Assembly (NCBI GenBank): GCA_017562135.1
Contig: QEYB01000963.1
Span: forward strand, 744,001 to 808,000
Direction: 5' to 3'
Length of the DNA: 64,000 nt
From: Dipylidium caninum
Lineage: Eukaryota > Platyhelminthes > Cestoda > Cyclophyllidea > Dipylidiidae
The notes below the pieces were generated by a model. It saw only the letters and a program-made list of their open reading frames with translations, did not search any database and was not told the origin of the DNA. Shown piece after piece: positions 1 through 12,678 of this stretch. Position numbers and translations under genes: made by a program. Each line of letters starts with the position of its first letter. The first letter of the stretch is position 1.

Positions 1-1425
1 TTGCACGTCTGGAAACATTGGGTGTACGTCGCGAAGTATTGTACCGTCGCAGCTGAACACAGACTGCATATAACCCCTCGTTTTCTAGTTTCCAACCTAA
101 TAATAATAACCCTGTGTAAGTGACTTATTCGTCCCAACAATTGATGTACATCTGGTGGATCGAAAGCGAATTAGACCATGTGGGATGTTTGTAAGAATAT
201 GATGTATGCTTGAGGGAGCGGTATTGGCGGCTTGGAGTTCGTTGAGCTGAGCAGACGTTTAGTAAGTTGATGGGGATTGAAATCTGCGCTCTCCCTATTT
301 TCCAACACCATAATATGGATTCGGGCAAAATTTGGGATGAGAATGGTGTCTTGGCTACTTTGTTCCAAGAAATGGAGATGAACCATGGGTGCTCGTGAGA
401 TACAGACTCGAGCTACTAGAACCTTACTTAACAGAGACCTATATTAGTTAAGCGAGTGAGCGTTCATGATTCAGGCACTTACATTCCACATTGTCGAGAG
501 GGGGAAATTAGAGAAAAACGCTGAAATTGTAGAGTAGTTTTGCTGTGAAACGCTCACAATGGATGAGTACCGCTGTCAGGTCACCTTTGTTGTCTGCCAG
601 TAAAACGAATGAAGTGAACGGCTAAAGCGCATATTTGACGCTAAGCCCATTAACTCTTTTGAAGTACGATGCATGGATCGTTTAATACATTGTTACAGGA
701 CGTTCAAAACCTTGCAGTAGTGCTACACTGGTTTGCATAATTTCTCGCTTTGATGGCACGAATGGTTAACTTGTTGCGAGAATGAGACTGCTTTTCCAGC
801 AAGATCTTTACGGGGGTTATAAAACACTTTTTAATTACCCGAATTGGTGGGAGGGAGCAACTTGATATGATACTACAATAGCTGGGTCAGCATTACTTAG
901 AATCCGTATGAAACATCCCATATTATACTAAAATAATGTCCTTAACATAATCCAATACGACTTCAGCTACAACACAAAGATATATGTTGCAGATAAGAAA
1001 ATTGTTGAGGGTCCTATTATCCTTACTATCCTTATTAACCCCTAAACAGAGAGAGCTCAAAACTCGTGATCATCACCTTGAGGCTTATCGCGAGATTAAT
1101 GGGAAGATGTGAAGGATTTGAAGTTGTGGTATTAAGTCTGCTCTGACTTGAAAACTTCGCAGCATAAGACCAGAGTAATGCTCGATAATTTCCGAAAATT
1201 GGAAGCATATAGGTATTGAAGTGCGTCAGGTTGTGGTCTCTGCAATCACCCCTGAAACCTGTTTGGTATAGTTAAATTAACCTTACTAATAAGCTAAACA
1301 AGATTTTTGAAATATGTTGGTGCCTTCAAATAGCAAAAATTAAATAAACCAATCGCAATTGTATCGCTTTATAAAGGTCATTGCGGTGTCAAAGTCAACA
1401 CTGGCGGCCTGTCGGTTGGGTGGAG
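1..1425. other. No gene recognised
   Basis: This stretch shows no open frame that resembles a known family and no tRNA-like or rRNA-like segment. It is AT-leaning with scattered short open frames in all frames, as expected by chance. It may contain upstream regulatory sequence for the ADP-ribose hydrolase gene that follows. Confidence 0.5.
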
Positions 1426-4400
1426 ATGGGGAGGAAGGTGCGTGTCGTAGATCTGTCTTCCCTAACATATGAAAGATCTAAGAGCTATCATTATGACATT
1501 AGCATGTATCAAGTCACTAACAATAGATCAGGATTGATTTGTAATTGTGATATTTACTAAAAGTTCTCCCTAACGTTATTGATAACTTTATATAATTTCC
1601 TATGGTATGGGCACTCTCCCCTGACAATTTTGGGTGAAAGTGACGCACATTATAGTAATTCGTGTCGACATATCTTTTAGATAGACAGACTTTTCAGGGG
1701 ATGTTTATATGGAAGTGTGTTTGGCGACGCTTGTGGTGCGCCATTCGAGATGAAACACAACATTCCCCTAACCCGCGTCCTAGAGTTTTTCAACAGAAGA
1801 CTTTCTGGAGGTATTGCTTCGAACATATAGTTGTTAGTTTGATTAACCACAAGGATCTGATTTGCTTGTCTCTCAACTTTTCAGAAAAACATGACACACT
1901 TCGCTACACAGATGATTCAGAAATGGCACTATGTATTTGTGACTCGATGAAGCGTATGAGTGGATTCAACCCTACTGATATGGCGAGGACGTGAGATTAA
2001 TATTATTTAATAAGCACAGGTTCTCCGACGCTTTCGACGTCGCGCCCAGTTGTAGGCTCTATGGGGGATCTATTGGGTCCTTATTTAGCCGAATGAAAGC
2101 TTCGAGTTTTATGGATCCATTCGAAATTTCAAGTCAGCAATTCAAAGGTAGTGGATCTTACGGGAATGGTGGTGGCATGCGCATAACACCAGTGTCATTG
2201 TTTGGCTTTAAACTTAAAAACGAAGATTTCAATGTACGTAAATCTGAAATTTTCTGTCATAATCGTATTTATCAACTTTACTCTCTGAAATCCCACTTTT
2301 TTAGTAAATATCTGTTACATCATTTGTGATTGATTTTCCGCAAGACTATTGTCATTTTCTAAATAATTATGGAACTACTAATTTACTTAAGTATAATACG
2401 CTTTGTTACAGTTTATAAAGGGAAAGAAAATTGTCATAAGCTAATTGAGAAGAATATTTTGTGAATGTTGCGGTGACGGTTCATGATTTAATCTGTGTGC
2501 TTTCCTGCCCTCATTTAGCGAGAAAATGTGTAGCCTTAGTCACAAAATTGCCTCGAGCTACTTTGAAAAATCATACTTTTATTCCTACATCAGACAATCC
2601 AGGCTCTCTGGCGAAGATCTAGAGACTTAACTATTGTATAGTCACCTGACCCCTATTCTACTCAGGCTTGCATGGTCATAGGTGATATTGTTCGTTGTTA
2701 AATCATATTGGCTAACGGAAGCTTATACTATTTTTCAGTTCCAAAGTCTCTTTTATTTTTTGTCTTTCCTACTATGCTTTGAACAGATGCCCCATAGCTT
2801 CACTCCTCTACTATTGATTTTATAATTTTCTCAAAGTTCTATTCATTATGCACATAAAATTTCTTAAAATTCTATTGGATGAGGTTTCCACATATGCTCA
2901 TTATCGTCAGTGAGGTCGAATTAATCAAATAGGTGGCTTTCGTTGTATCACGCAAACTGCATGGTAGTGTGCGGTAGTATGCAAATACCTATTCGTTGTT
3001 GGTTGCGCAAGACCTACATCGGTTACTTTCCTTCATTTAGACACTGGTGTGTCAGGTGACAGCATTAACCCATACAAACCCTCTGGCGTTATATGGAGCT
3101 CTGCTCCAGGCCCACGCAATCCGACGGGTCCTCACGTTGGCCTCCACTAATAGTGGTGAAGGAGATATCGTGGCTTGCACTATTGATGCCGCTGAGCTAG
3201 TAGATGATCTCTACAACGATTTAGAAAGTGCTGATCTCTCTGCTTTTGCCTTCGGGCGGTTACCAACTTTTTACAAAAGCGCACTGCAGCAGTACCGGGC
3301 GAAATTGGGTAAAGTGAAGCAGTTCGTGACGCAAGAATCCTTTCCCGAGGTTTCTGAAGTGGTTGCTGAACTAGGTAGGTGGGGACACGTTACGCCGATG
3401 GATATTATAAGTCGTCATCACTTTGGTCTTTGATTTATCGGTTTTCGTAGGAAACAGTGAATACGCAATTGAGGCCATACCGACTGCGCTCTATGTGTTT
3501 CTACAATGCCAGAAGCCAATGCCGCAAATCCCATATGAGGTACACTACTTTCTTTTCCACCGTCCTAGTGTATACGCCGTATGTTTGATCTGCGTGAAGA
3601 CCCAGTATTCCAATACGACTTCTAAAACTTCATGGTCGGTATGAACATCTTACTGCCTACGTTACTCTTGATATGTGGAGACCACTCCCGACCAAATTCA
3701 TCTTGACGTTATCAACTGATCTGTCTTAATTGCCAAATATTCATAATTAATTCTAATAATCACTCGTGAACGGAACGATACGATCGAGCACAATTTTAAG
3801 AGACAAAGGACATTTTGTGTCTCCAAGATCCGCAATTCTAACTCCCGAGTTGGTACAAACTAATTAATTTAGACGTTTTCATTCCTATTGTGTAAACTTT
3901 CAAACGCTTTTGAGAATTTTTGGCAAACAAGTTCCTTTCGATTCCTCGCTATTTTTATAAGCAACATTTCTGTGTTATGAACCACCATTCTCATATGACC
4001 GGCCAAATATGGACAGAAAATTCTTATAAAAGGCACGCCAGCGTCTATTATAAGTCTATAAAAAGGACTTCGTGAAATAGATCCTTCCAAAATTTTAGTC
4101 CGACTACTGGGTGTATTTTTGTGGCTTCCTAAAGTTCTGACTTGTCGTGAAAGCAGTCACGACGGTCGGTACCCCCGCTCCTAGAAGTCTATATTGCTTT
4201 GTAGTCGCTGATTATGAAGTGTAGTATTTACGCTACACTGCTTGGCTTCGACACCGACACAATCGGGTGCATGGCGTGCGCGATCGCAGGGGCACTTGTT
4301 GGAGCAGAAAAAATAGAAGACAGCTCCTCTCCGGGCGACTCACAAATACCTGGAGCAATTTTCGGACGAGTGGAGGGGCTTGATATCATCAATGAATATT

Positions 4401-4447
4401 GCGACTGGCTCATTCAGCACTACAATGCCAATGGCGATCAAAAGTGA
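1426..4447 (+). CDS. ADPRS: ADP-ribose glycohydrolase ARH3-like (ADPRS)
   Basis: The family hydrolyses the O-glycosidic bond of serine-linked ADP-ribose and poly(ADP-ribose) in nucleus and mitochondria. Readable exons are 1681-1810, 1885-1990, 2020-2233, 3041-3374, 3451-3539 and 4205-4447; all splice phases agree and give 371 residues before a TGA stop, close to the usual 360 or so. Motifs in order are FRGCLYGSVFGDACGAPFE, the metal-binding YTDDSEMAL, GSYGNGGGMR, ALTHTNPLALYGALLQA, a VPTA-like IPTALYVFLQC and the second metal site GFDTDTIG. Both Asp clusters are intact, so activity is expected. The intron 1991-2019 is only 29 nt. The initiator exon is uncertain: ATG at 1426 followed by a GT at 1438 (MGRK) would splice in phase but is only a candidate. 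Upstream of it there is no recognised gene. Confidence 0.85.
2234..3040 (+). other. ADPRS intron
   Basis: An 807-nt intron between the GNGG exon and the THTNP exon, phase 0 on both sides. Nothing gene-like or repetitive was seen inside it. Confidence 0.6.
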
Positions 4448-4726
4448 GGACATCTCTAGTATGTGTCAGCTGAATACCTAGTCCTCGAACATTTTACCCA
4501 AACTTACTTCGAGTTTATAATACTTCCACTTCAAATTCTTTAGACCCATGTTTGCCAATAAGCTCCTTTTTATGTGTGCGATATTCCGTAAACAAATGGT
4601 TAGAAGCATATGAATTATCAGAGACAATACACTCCATCATTTCCGACAAACTCTGCGTGTAGTACATGATCCTATAGACCAAGTAGAAAGAAAAAGGGTA
4701 ACGGATTGAGTTAGATTAAAATGAAT

Positions 4727-5038
4727 TCAGAGTTGGATGGTTAAGGGGGAAGGGTTGTGAAAATATGACATAGTTAGTACACATACTGCAAGTAAAGCCA
4801 TGGTTGCTAGATGTCTAACATCTTCTGATGTTCTTGCATTCCCGAAGGTACCAAGAGCGCAAAATACTGCGATCCACGCGCACCACTTGCTTTCGAACAT
4901 AACGCTACCAATGCTTAAGATCATTCCCAAAAAGGTCATGAAATCGGCCATGGGTTCGCCACCAGAATCCGAAGATGGGGGGGTATACCGATGTATTTTA
5001 TTGGGTCTTCGTGGGTCCACGTTAACGTATGTTGACAT
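4727..5038 (-). CDS. WDR83OS: Asterix / PAT-complex subunit (WDR83OS homologue)
   Basis: Asterix partners CCDC47 in the ER PAT complex, an intramembrane chaperone that shields polar transmembrane helices during membrane-protein biogenesis. The single-exon frame gives 103 residues (human about 106). It carries the family N-terminus DPRRPNKIHRYTPPSS, then DFMTFLGMILSIGSVMFESKWCAW, the second hydrophobic stretch, the conserved segment NARTSEDVRHLATMALLAV and the C-terminal SYFHNPSPLT. Start chosen at ATG 5038, where the protein begins MSTYV as in relatives; an in-frame ATG two codons upstream (5044) is the alternative. It is head to head with the THOC6 gene, about 665 bp apart, which suggests a shared bidirectional promoter. 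Confidence 0.92.
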   Translation of the reverse strand: MSTYVNVDPRRPNKIHRYTPPSSDSGGEPMADFMTFLGMILSIGSVMFESKWCAWIAVFCALGTFGNARTSEDVRHLATMALLAVCVLTMSYFHNPSPLTIQL

Positions 5039-5703
5039 GACCATTCCTGTTTCAAAGGTATACGAGATTAGAACCAGATGTGGAAGCTAAACTCGCAGCG
5101 CGACGAGAGACCCAAACACCGCGCGGAAAACAGCAAACCGATAAAAGTTGAGGATAGAAAGTTGCTAATTTAACTAAGTCAGTGCGGAGGCAAATATGCT
5201 ATACTAATCGAGGTGCAATAAAGTATTTGTTTAAGTTAAGGGCTTTTCAAAGGATACAAGGGAGTGAGTGGAGAATGTTCACGCGGCAGTTGTTTTAAGG
5301 GAAACAGGAAATGTACAAATTAAGAATGCATGCCGTTTAAAATCGGATATATTTATGTAGCAGCTGCGAAACTGCGTTGTTCAAAAATGTCTGCTCCATA
5401 TTGAAGACACAAATGTCGACAGTAGAAAAAATAGTGATCACAAAGTTAAAGTACTATTAGTTAAGTTTAGTCCGAATTGTCAATTTAAGTTAGCGTTTAA
5501 ACCCCACGAAAATTTGTTTCTAAAGCTAGCATTGGCCGCTAATTTATATTATAAAATCATATCTCTAGCTATATAGACGTTTTGCTTGTGAAAAATCTCC
5601 CTCGTTTGAGCTTCCATAAATAATTAATAAGTATTTGTCGATCAACCAATCGAATCATAGAGCTTGAAAGTATAATCTAGCCTTTCTCAGGTGTATTGCT
5701 CAA
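5039..5703. promoter_or_regulatory. Probable shared promoter between Asterix and THOC6
   Basis: The 665-bp AT-rich gap separates two divergently transcribed housekeeping genes and has no coding frame of its own. An AG at 5689-5690 just upstream of the THOC6 ATG looks like a splice acceptor, so a 5-prime untranslated exon may also lie here. A promoter role is inferred from gene layout only. Confidence 0.4.
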
Positions 5704-6886
5704 ATGGGCCGGCGTGCTGTCGCCCACACTTCTGTTCAATGTAGTGTCCTTTCCCCGTGTAAAGAATATGCCGCGTTCGGGACAAACTTTGGTTTACTCT
5801 ACGTTTTCTCTCTGAGTTCGCTTGTTGACGTTTCTACCCCAGATAACCTTGTTTCGCCCCTTGCTACTATTTCATGCGGTCGTAGTGTCCACTGTTTGCT
5901 TTCTAAAAGTGATCATCTATGGATCGGCGTGACTGGTCGCCTTCTAGTCATATTTTGGCCAAATATAACCTCAAAAGTTGGGGACTTGAAAACGGTTGCG
6001 TTGCCTATATCCCAGCCTACTTTTGAAATGCCATCTGTAATTCCTTTCACCCTCAATAATTCATTAGGTAAATTCGCTTGTATCGTTGGATGATGGCGAT
6101 ATTATATACGCTGGTTGCAGTGATGGTCGTATTTATTTCATCAGTGCAGCGAATTTTAAGGTGGTAAATATTTTCAATTGCCATGATCAACCAATCTACT
6201 CACTCTCCGCCGCTGGATTACACGAAGTAGCTCGTTAACAATTTGTTCAGATCTCTCTAGCTTCTAAGTTGCTCAGAAGATGGAACATCTTGTTTTTGGG
6301 ATCATCGTGATTCTTGTGAAAATTGGAGACCTGTACTTACATTTACCCCCTCCAACTTCCTCGAACTGCAACGCCCCTCTCTGGGCAAGTGGATAACTGT
6401 AGGTTCGGTTCAGTCAACCGATCCTGATTGGTTTGTACTTGGTGGTGGTCCGAAACTCGCCTTATGGAACAAGAAGGCTGCTAAACCTACAATAGTTTTG
6501 GATCCAAAAGGTCGGCTTTGCATTTGAAATTCGAAAAAAAAATTATTAAAAGGATTGACATTGTCTAATTTATTACAGAACAATCACCACACTGGTTTCC
6601 CCTTGTCAGTGACTTCGTCAATTCCAAAGTCGATCCAAAAATTGTCGCTGGCGGTACTTCCGGTAGTCTTATTGCATGGGACTTTTCGGGCAGTCAACTT
6701 TTTGAAACTTCAGATTTGGAGGATCCTCTCAAAAGAATGACCTCTGTACTCACTTTAATTGAGGTACCGGGACAGGGAACAGGCATGGCTGGACAACTTT
6801 TGGTAGCGGGGTTGAGTCCGTCCATCCACTTCATTTCTCGCATTGGTTACCCTTCCAAGCATATTAAGCTTCCTAGTGATTGGTAA
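5704..6886 (+). CDS. THOC6: THO complex subunit 6 (WD40 protein)
   Basis: THOC6 is the WD40-repeat subunit of the THO/TREX complex that couples transcription to nuclear mRNA export. Exons 5704-6036, 6068-6226, 6261-6510 and 6579-6886 give 349 residues (human about 341). Family landmarks are SPCKEYAAFGTNFGLLYVFS near the N-terminus, NSLVSLDDGDIIYAGCSDG, SEDGTSCFWDHR, the diagnostic WFVLGGGPKLALWN and the C-terminal GLSPSIHFISRIGY. Introns one and two are 31 and 34 nt; the first stays open in one frame, so a naive reading runs through it to a false stop, whereas removing it restores the second blade motif in frame. ATG 5704 may be preceded by a 5-prime exon. A poly(A)-like AATAAA lies near 7074. 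Confidence 0.88.
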
Positions 6887-7388
6887 TTTTTTATAATGAA
6901 ATAACCATCGTAATTGTCTCCTACATAATGCATTTTGTCTTAGCAAGCCATTTTCGCTGTAGTGACCGCTTTGTAAATGTGACTTTTACCAGTAATATCC
7001 TTTTCCATTTAGAGTGGCCTCCTACCAACGGTTTAAATTCGTTTCCAAGCCGAAATTTTGTATTTTTCGTCTTAATAAAGAGTACTAAACCTAATCGATA
7101 ATTCTTTTTCCAGTTCGTTTATATATTGGTTCCCTTTCTATGAAGACATGATATATGAAGGTAGATTATTCTGAATCCCAGATAGCGCATTTGATAACAG
7201 TGTGTGTTTGTGTGTATGTGTGCCTTTTTGGCATTTTTACTTAGCTCAAAAATTATGACGTGGTAGTGGACATATCGGAAGCTATATCTAGGACCTAGTG
7301 ATGTAGAAAGGAGTTTGTTACGTTTTCGACTGCGACCCTTGTATATTTTAGAGTTCAATCTACAGTTTTTGTGATCTCGATGAGTCAT
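6887..7388. other. Intergenic, no gene recognised
   Basis: Short gap holding the probable THOC6 3-prime end (AATAAA-like signal near 7074) and a GT-rich run near 7200-7222. No supported coding frame. Confidence 0.5.
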
Positions 7389-8926
7389 ATGCAGCAAAAA
7401 CAAACTACTGACTCGAAAAATGGTCAGGGCTTTAGAGCTCGAAACTTTTCAATAAAAAGAAAAAACGGTCCAAATGTGGCCAGAACCTCAGAAAATCGGT
7501 CCAGGTGAGATATGTCAAGTTTAACAATGCTTACCCTTATGTAAAATTCGCTTGACGAGTAATCTTAGTTATTCGTGACCGGCATCCTAACAAACTCATT
7601 AATTATATCGAATAAAATAGAGGCTTGTCGGTATTATGATTTTTTCGTGTGCATTTTAGTTCCCAGAAGAGACAAGAAAGCACGAGTGAGAAGTACCGCC
7701 CGAAAAAAATCTGGTTTGACGGAGTCCCTCATGCTCTTATTAAATCATCCTGTGAAGATACAACTGATCCAATTTTAGTCAAATCTAAATCTTTCAGCGG
7801 GTTCGTTTTTGATTGTTTATTTTGTTAAGAGGTAGAAAAAAAATCGGTGAACTTACTCTATATTCAGTTTGACGATCCATGCTTAGGTAACAGGGCGGTT
7901 GCTTAGGCATGAGTGGTATCCTCCAATCTCTTCTAGGTTGACTAGAACCATAGCCCTCGACTGTGAATTTGTAGGAGTTGGTTACGAAGGCCGAGATGAT
8001 GCGCTGGCACGTGTCTCCGTAGTGAACCAGTTCGGACATATTCTCCTTGACGAATACGTTCGACCGAGAGAGAAGGTCATCGATTATCGGACACCATTTT
8101 CTGGTGTCACACCACACCACTTACGGAAAGGTGGACCCGCTAAGAATTTCAATGCAGTCCAGGCCCAGGTGGCAAAACTTTGTAAGGACCGAATCCTTGT
8201 CGGCCACGCTATCCACAATGACTTGAAGGTAAGGTCTTAACTTCATCTGGCATTGACTTTGAATTATTTCCAGGTACTGATGCTCTCACATCCCAAGAGG
8301 GATATTCGTGACACCTCGCGATACAGACCATTCAGAGACTTATTCAATGGACGTTATCCATCCCTCAAAGCACTCACTGAACGCGTATTAGGAGTGGGCG
8401 TGCAACAGGGGGAACATGATTCAGTGGAGGATGCGAGGGCTACAATGCGATTATACACTATAGTGAAAAAGATCTGGGAGGCTCAAGTGAAAGCTCATCG
8501 AGCAGGCAAGTCAAGTAAGGAAATCCAGCGTCTCTCCCATCATCTCCACTTCCCTTCGGCTATGAGTGAAATTACTGAGCAGAAGCCAAAAGTTGAGCCA
8601 ACCCGACTGGCCAAAATAGCTTTGGATGTGTCCTCGGAGTTTATGGTAGGTCGATTCGTCCATTATTAGTAATCAAACCAATCAAGTTTTGGAGTTAGCC
8701 TTTGTACTTTCAGCCTGGAATTCCTCATACTAATGGTACACCCAAAACCGGAATGCAAGGAAAACTTGATTCCTTGGTGTCTATTGACAAGAGACCCAAC
8801 CAAGTAGCGATGATAAACGGGCGAAAATGCAGTAAACACAGACAACGCTTTCTCGAAAAACGAAGGCGTATTCGGCAACGAAAATTGGTCACTTCGTCAA
8901 CGAAGAGACCATCCTTATTTTCGTGA
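7389..8926 (+). CDS. REXO4: RNA exonuclease 4 (DEDDh 3'-5' exonuclease)
   Basis: REXO4-type enzymes are nucleolar DEDDh exonucleases linked to rRNA processing. Exons 7389-7504, 7660-7800, 7937-8228, 8274-8645 and 8714-8926 are phase-consistent and give 377 residues. The basic N-terminus leads to the family motif PKKIWFDGV; then come Exo I ([11 protein letters not shown]), [10 protein letters not shown], Exo II ([13 protein letters not shown]), [16 protein letters not shown] and Exo III ([19 protein letters not shown]). All four acidic residues and the catalytic His are present. The C-terminus is an Arg/Lys-rich tail typical of nucleolar proteins. The first exon is the least certain: it was chosen for its ATG, in-phase donor and basic composition. 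Confidence 0.87.
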
Positions 8927-9039
8927 ATATTTGCCAATATATAAAAGGCAGAGTTTGCACAATCTCCAGAATGATGTTTTGAGTGAGAAAAGCGGAGGCA
9001 AAGTTTGTGTACATGGGGTTTTGTATGCTATACAGGAGT

Positions 9040-10705
<1,666 letters not shown>

Positions 10706-12478
10706 GTTGATTTGACTTCTGCGGTCGTAAAAGCAATGAACCGAAACACAACTTCACGTCTAGTGCAAATCTAGAAAAACTTATGCATAGGCCGCCATTC
10801 TAAGGAAGAAGTATTATGTGAGCTCCCATTATTTTTACTAATTTTTGGAAATTGTTAAGTATGTGCGATATAGCCAAGAGATAATTCGATAGAATTATAT
10901 CTGCTTTAATTCACGCGCTAATTCATCACTTCCATGAGCGTCTATACACCATCAACACTGTATAACACAAGGTAAAGACTTGACGCAGATCAGAGAGCTA
11001 ATTAAATCCCACCAACATTTCAAAGCCGAAGAGGGCCGATTAGTCCAGAATCACGCCAGCATTTTTTTTGTACCGAAACTAAGGCCCCCGCTCAAATGTT
11101 TAATCTGCGCCATTATCTTCTTGATCAAAAATTAAAGATTCGCCGTACTCTTATGTACTTAAAGGATTGTATTGGTTCTCGTTTTACGTACGGGTATTGC
11201 TTCATTTGTCCACTTTCAGCTGCACTCATAACCTCCCCACACAGAAAATACGATATCGAGGGTTGTGTGGCGAAAATGATAATACTCATTTGTATCAAAT
11301 AGACTCAAAATTGAGTGGGTTCAAATAAAGTCCAATTATTTGTACCGCTTAAATTCCATTCAATTAAACTCAGGTAATTTCACCAATGCGGTCCTTTAGG
11401 CCCCAAATTCAAACGTGTCGATCTGGCGGAGGACAGTGAAGCCCGGCTTATGCGAGATATAATTTTGTTTGCATTGCCCGGTTTATGCTGGTTCATACCG
11501 GGTAAAAAGTTTAATGTAGAAAGTACTATTAATTTCCTTTATCCTTATCATTTTCAGTTACCATGGCACCTCAATACCCATTAGTAGCGTGATAACACCG
11601 CAATTATCTCGACTACTTTATTAGGGTACTTCAAACTCTCTTTGTTCCTAGAACAAACGGGGAGTTATGTGGTTTTCATCTAGATCATGGTGGACTCATA
11701 ACCATATAGAAATCTTACATCCATATTTCAGCTAATTCTGGTTGGGTTGGGACGCTTTGCGGGGTGAAGTTCTATTTCTGTTTAGTGTTTGCCCTGAAGA
11801 GCCTAGGTACGGCACTTGTTGTGCCTTGAGGATTACCTATATAGTACATGCACTTTCATTAAATTATTACCCAGATTCTATTTTATTCATACTGGTATGA
11901 AGTGGTCCAGAGAAGCACCGTTTGGGAAAGTCACTGGTACAAAACAAAGAAATCCTACTATTTGAAAGTAATGTACACGTCTTCTTGAAGGGAACTTATT
12001 GGGATCGCGAAGTTTTTAGACTCGGAAACCCACCCGTTAGCTGCTTAATATCAGTTCGGCGACGGGATGTGTGTATCAGAAGGGAGTTTGAACTAGTCTA
12101 GCCTAGGGTTTTGGATATCCTCTTCTATGACGATTATTTACGAGAGGAGCTTTCGTGACGATATCACAGAAGCTACGGAGAAGGGGAATTTACTTAAGCG
12201 CACATTTCAAGATAGCGCGTGAAAATACCGTAACCAATCGTTGTCTGCACATTCGACCCTGAAGTAAGGACTTGGGTTTAAGGAGATTAAAACAAATAAT
12301 GAGAGTCTGGATTAGAGCAGACTGTGACGTTTGTAGCATTTTGGAAATATAAGATTTAACATATATAGGAAAGGGGATAGGTGGTGAACCACTCAACTAA
12401 GAAGATTTTGACAAATCCAAATGCTGATTGTGGAATGTGTGAATTACAAGACCTTGCATGAAAATAATTCAATAAATC
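10706..12478. other. Intergenic, no gene recognised
   Basis: About 1.8 kb without a family-like frame. It separates the start of the Tip60 gene from the 3-prime end of the Kunitz gene and should contain the promoter of the former. Small open frames near 11.1 and 12.2-12.4 kb have no supporting motif or splice context. Confidence 0.5.
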
Positions 12479-12678
12479 CTAGGCCGAATTCTTGCATGTA
12501 GTCTCACATTCCTCTCTCGTCATGAAGTTATTGGCATTGCCTCGACAACCGCCATAATTGAATTCACTACATTCACCAGCCGTGGGGTTGTAGTAATAAC
12601 GACGATTCCGACCACGGCAGGGTCCGCTACGTTTGGGCAAGTTGCACACTTCGGGTCTCAGGACGAACGTGGAATCGC
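12479..12678 (-). CDS. Kunitz exon K18, terminal (P1 Arg)
   Basis: Last exon, 66 codons with the stop. The domain runs from [20 protein letters not shown] to CETTCKN and ends NSA. Its [10 protein letters not shown] segment resembles K1, so K1 and K18 look like the ancestral ends with the A/B units expanded between them. Confidence 0.87.

Noticed and set aside
7119..7403. Minus-strand 94-codon frame
   Set aside because: Overlaps the proposed first REXO4 exon, includes a GT-repeat-encoded stretch and has no family motif.
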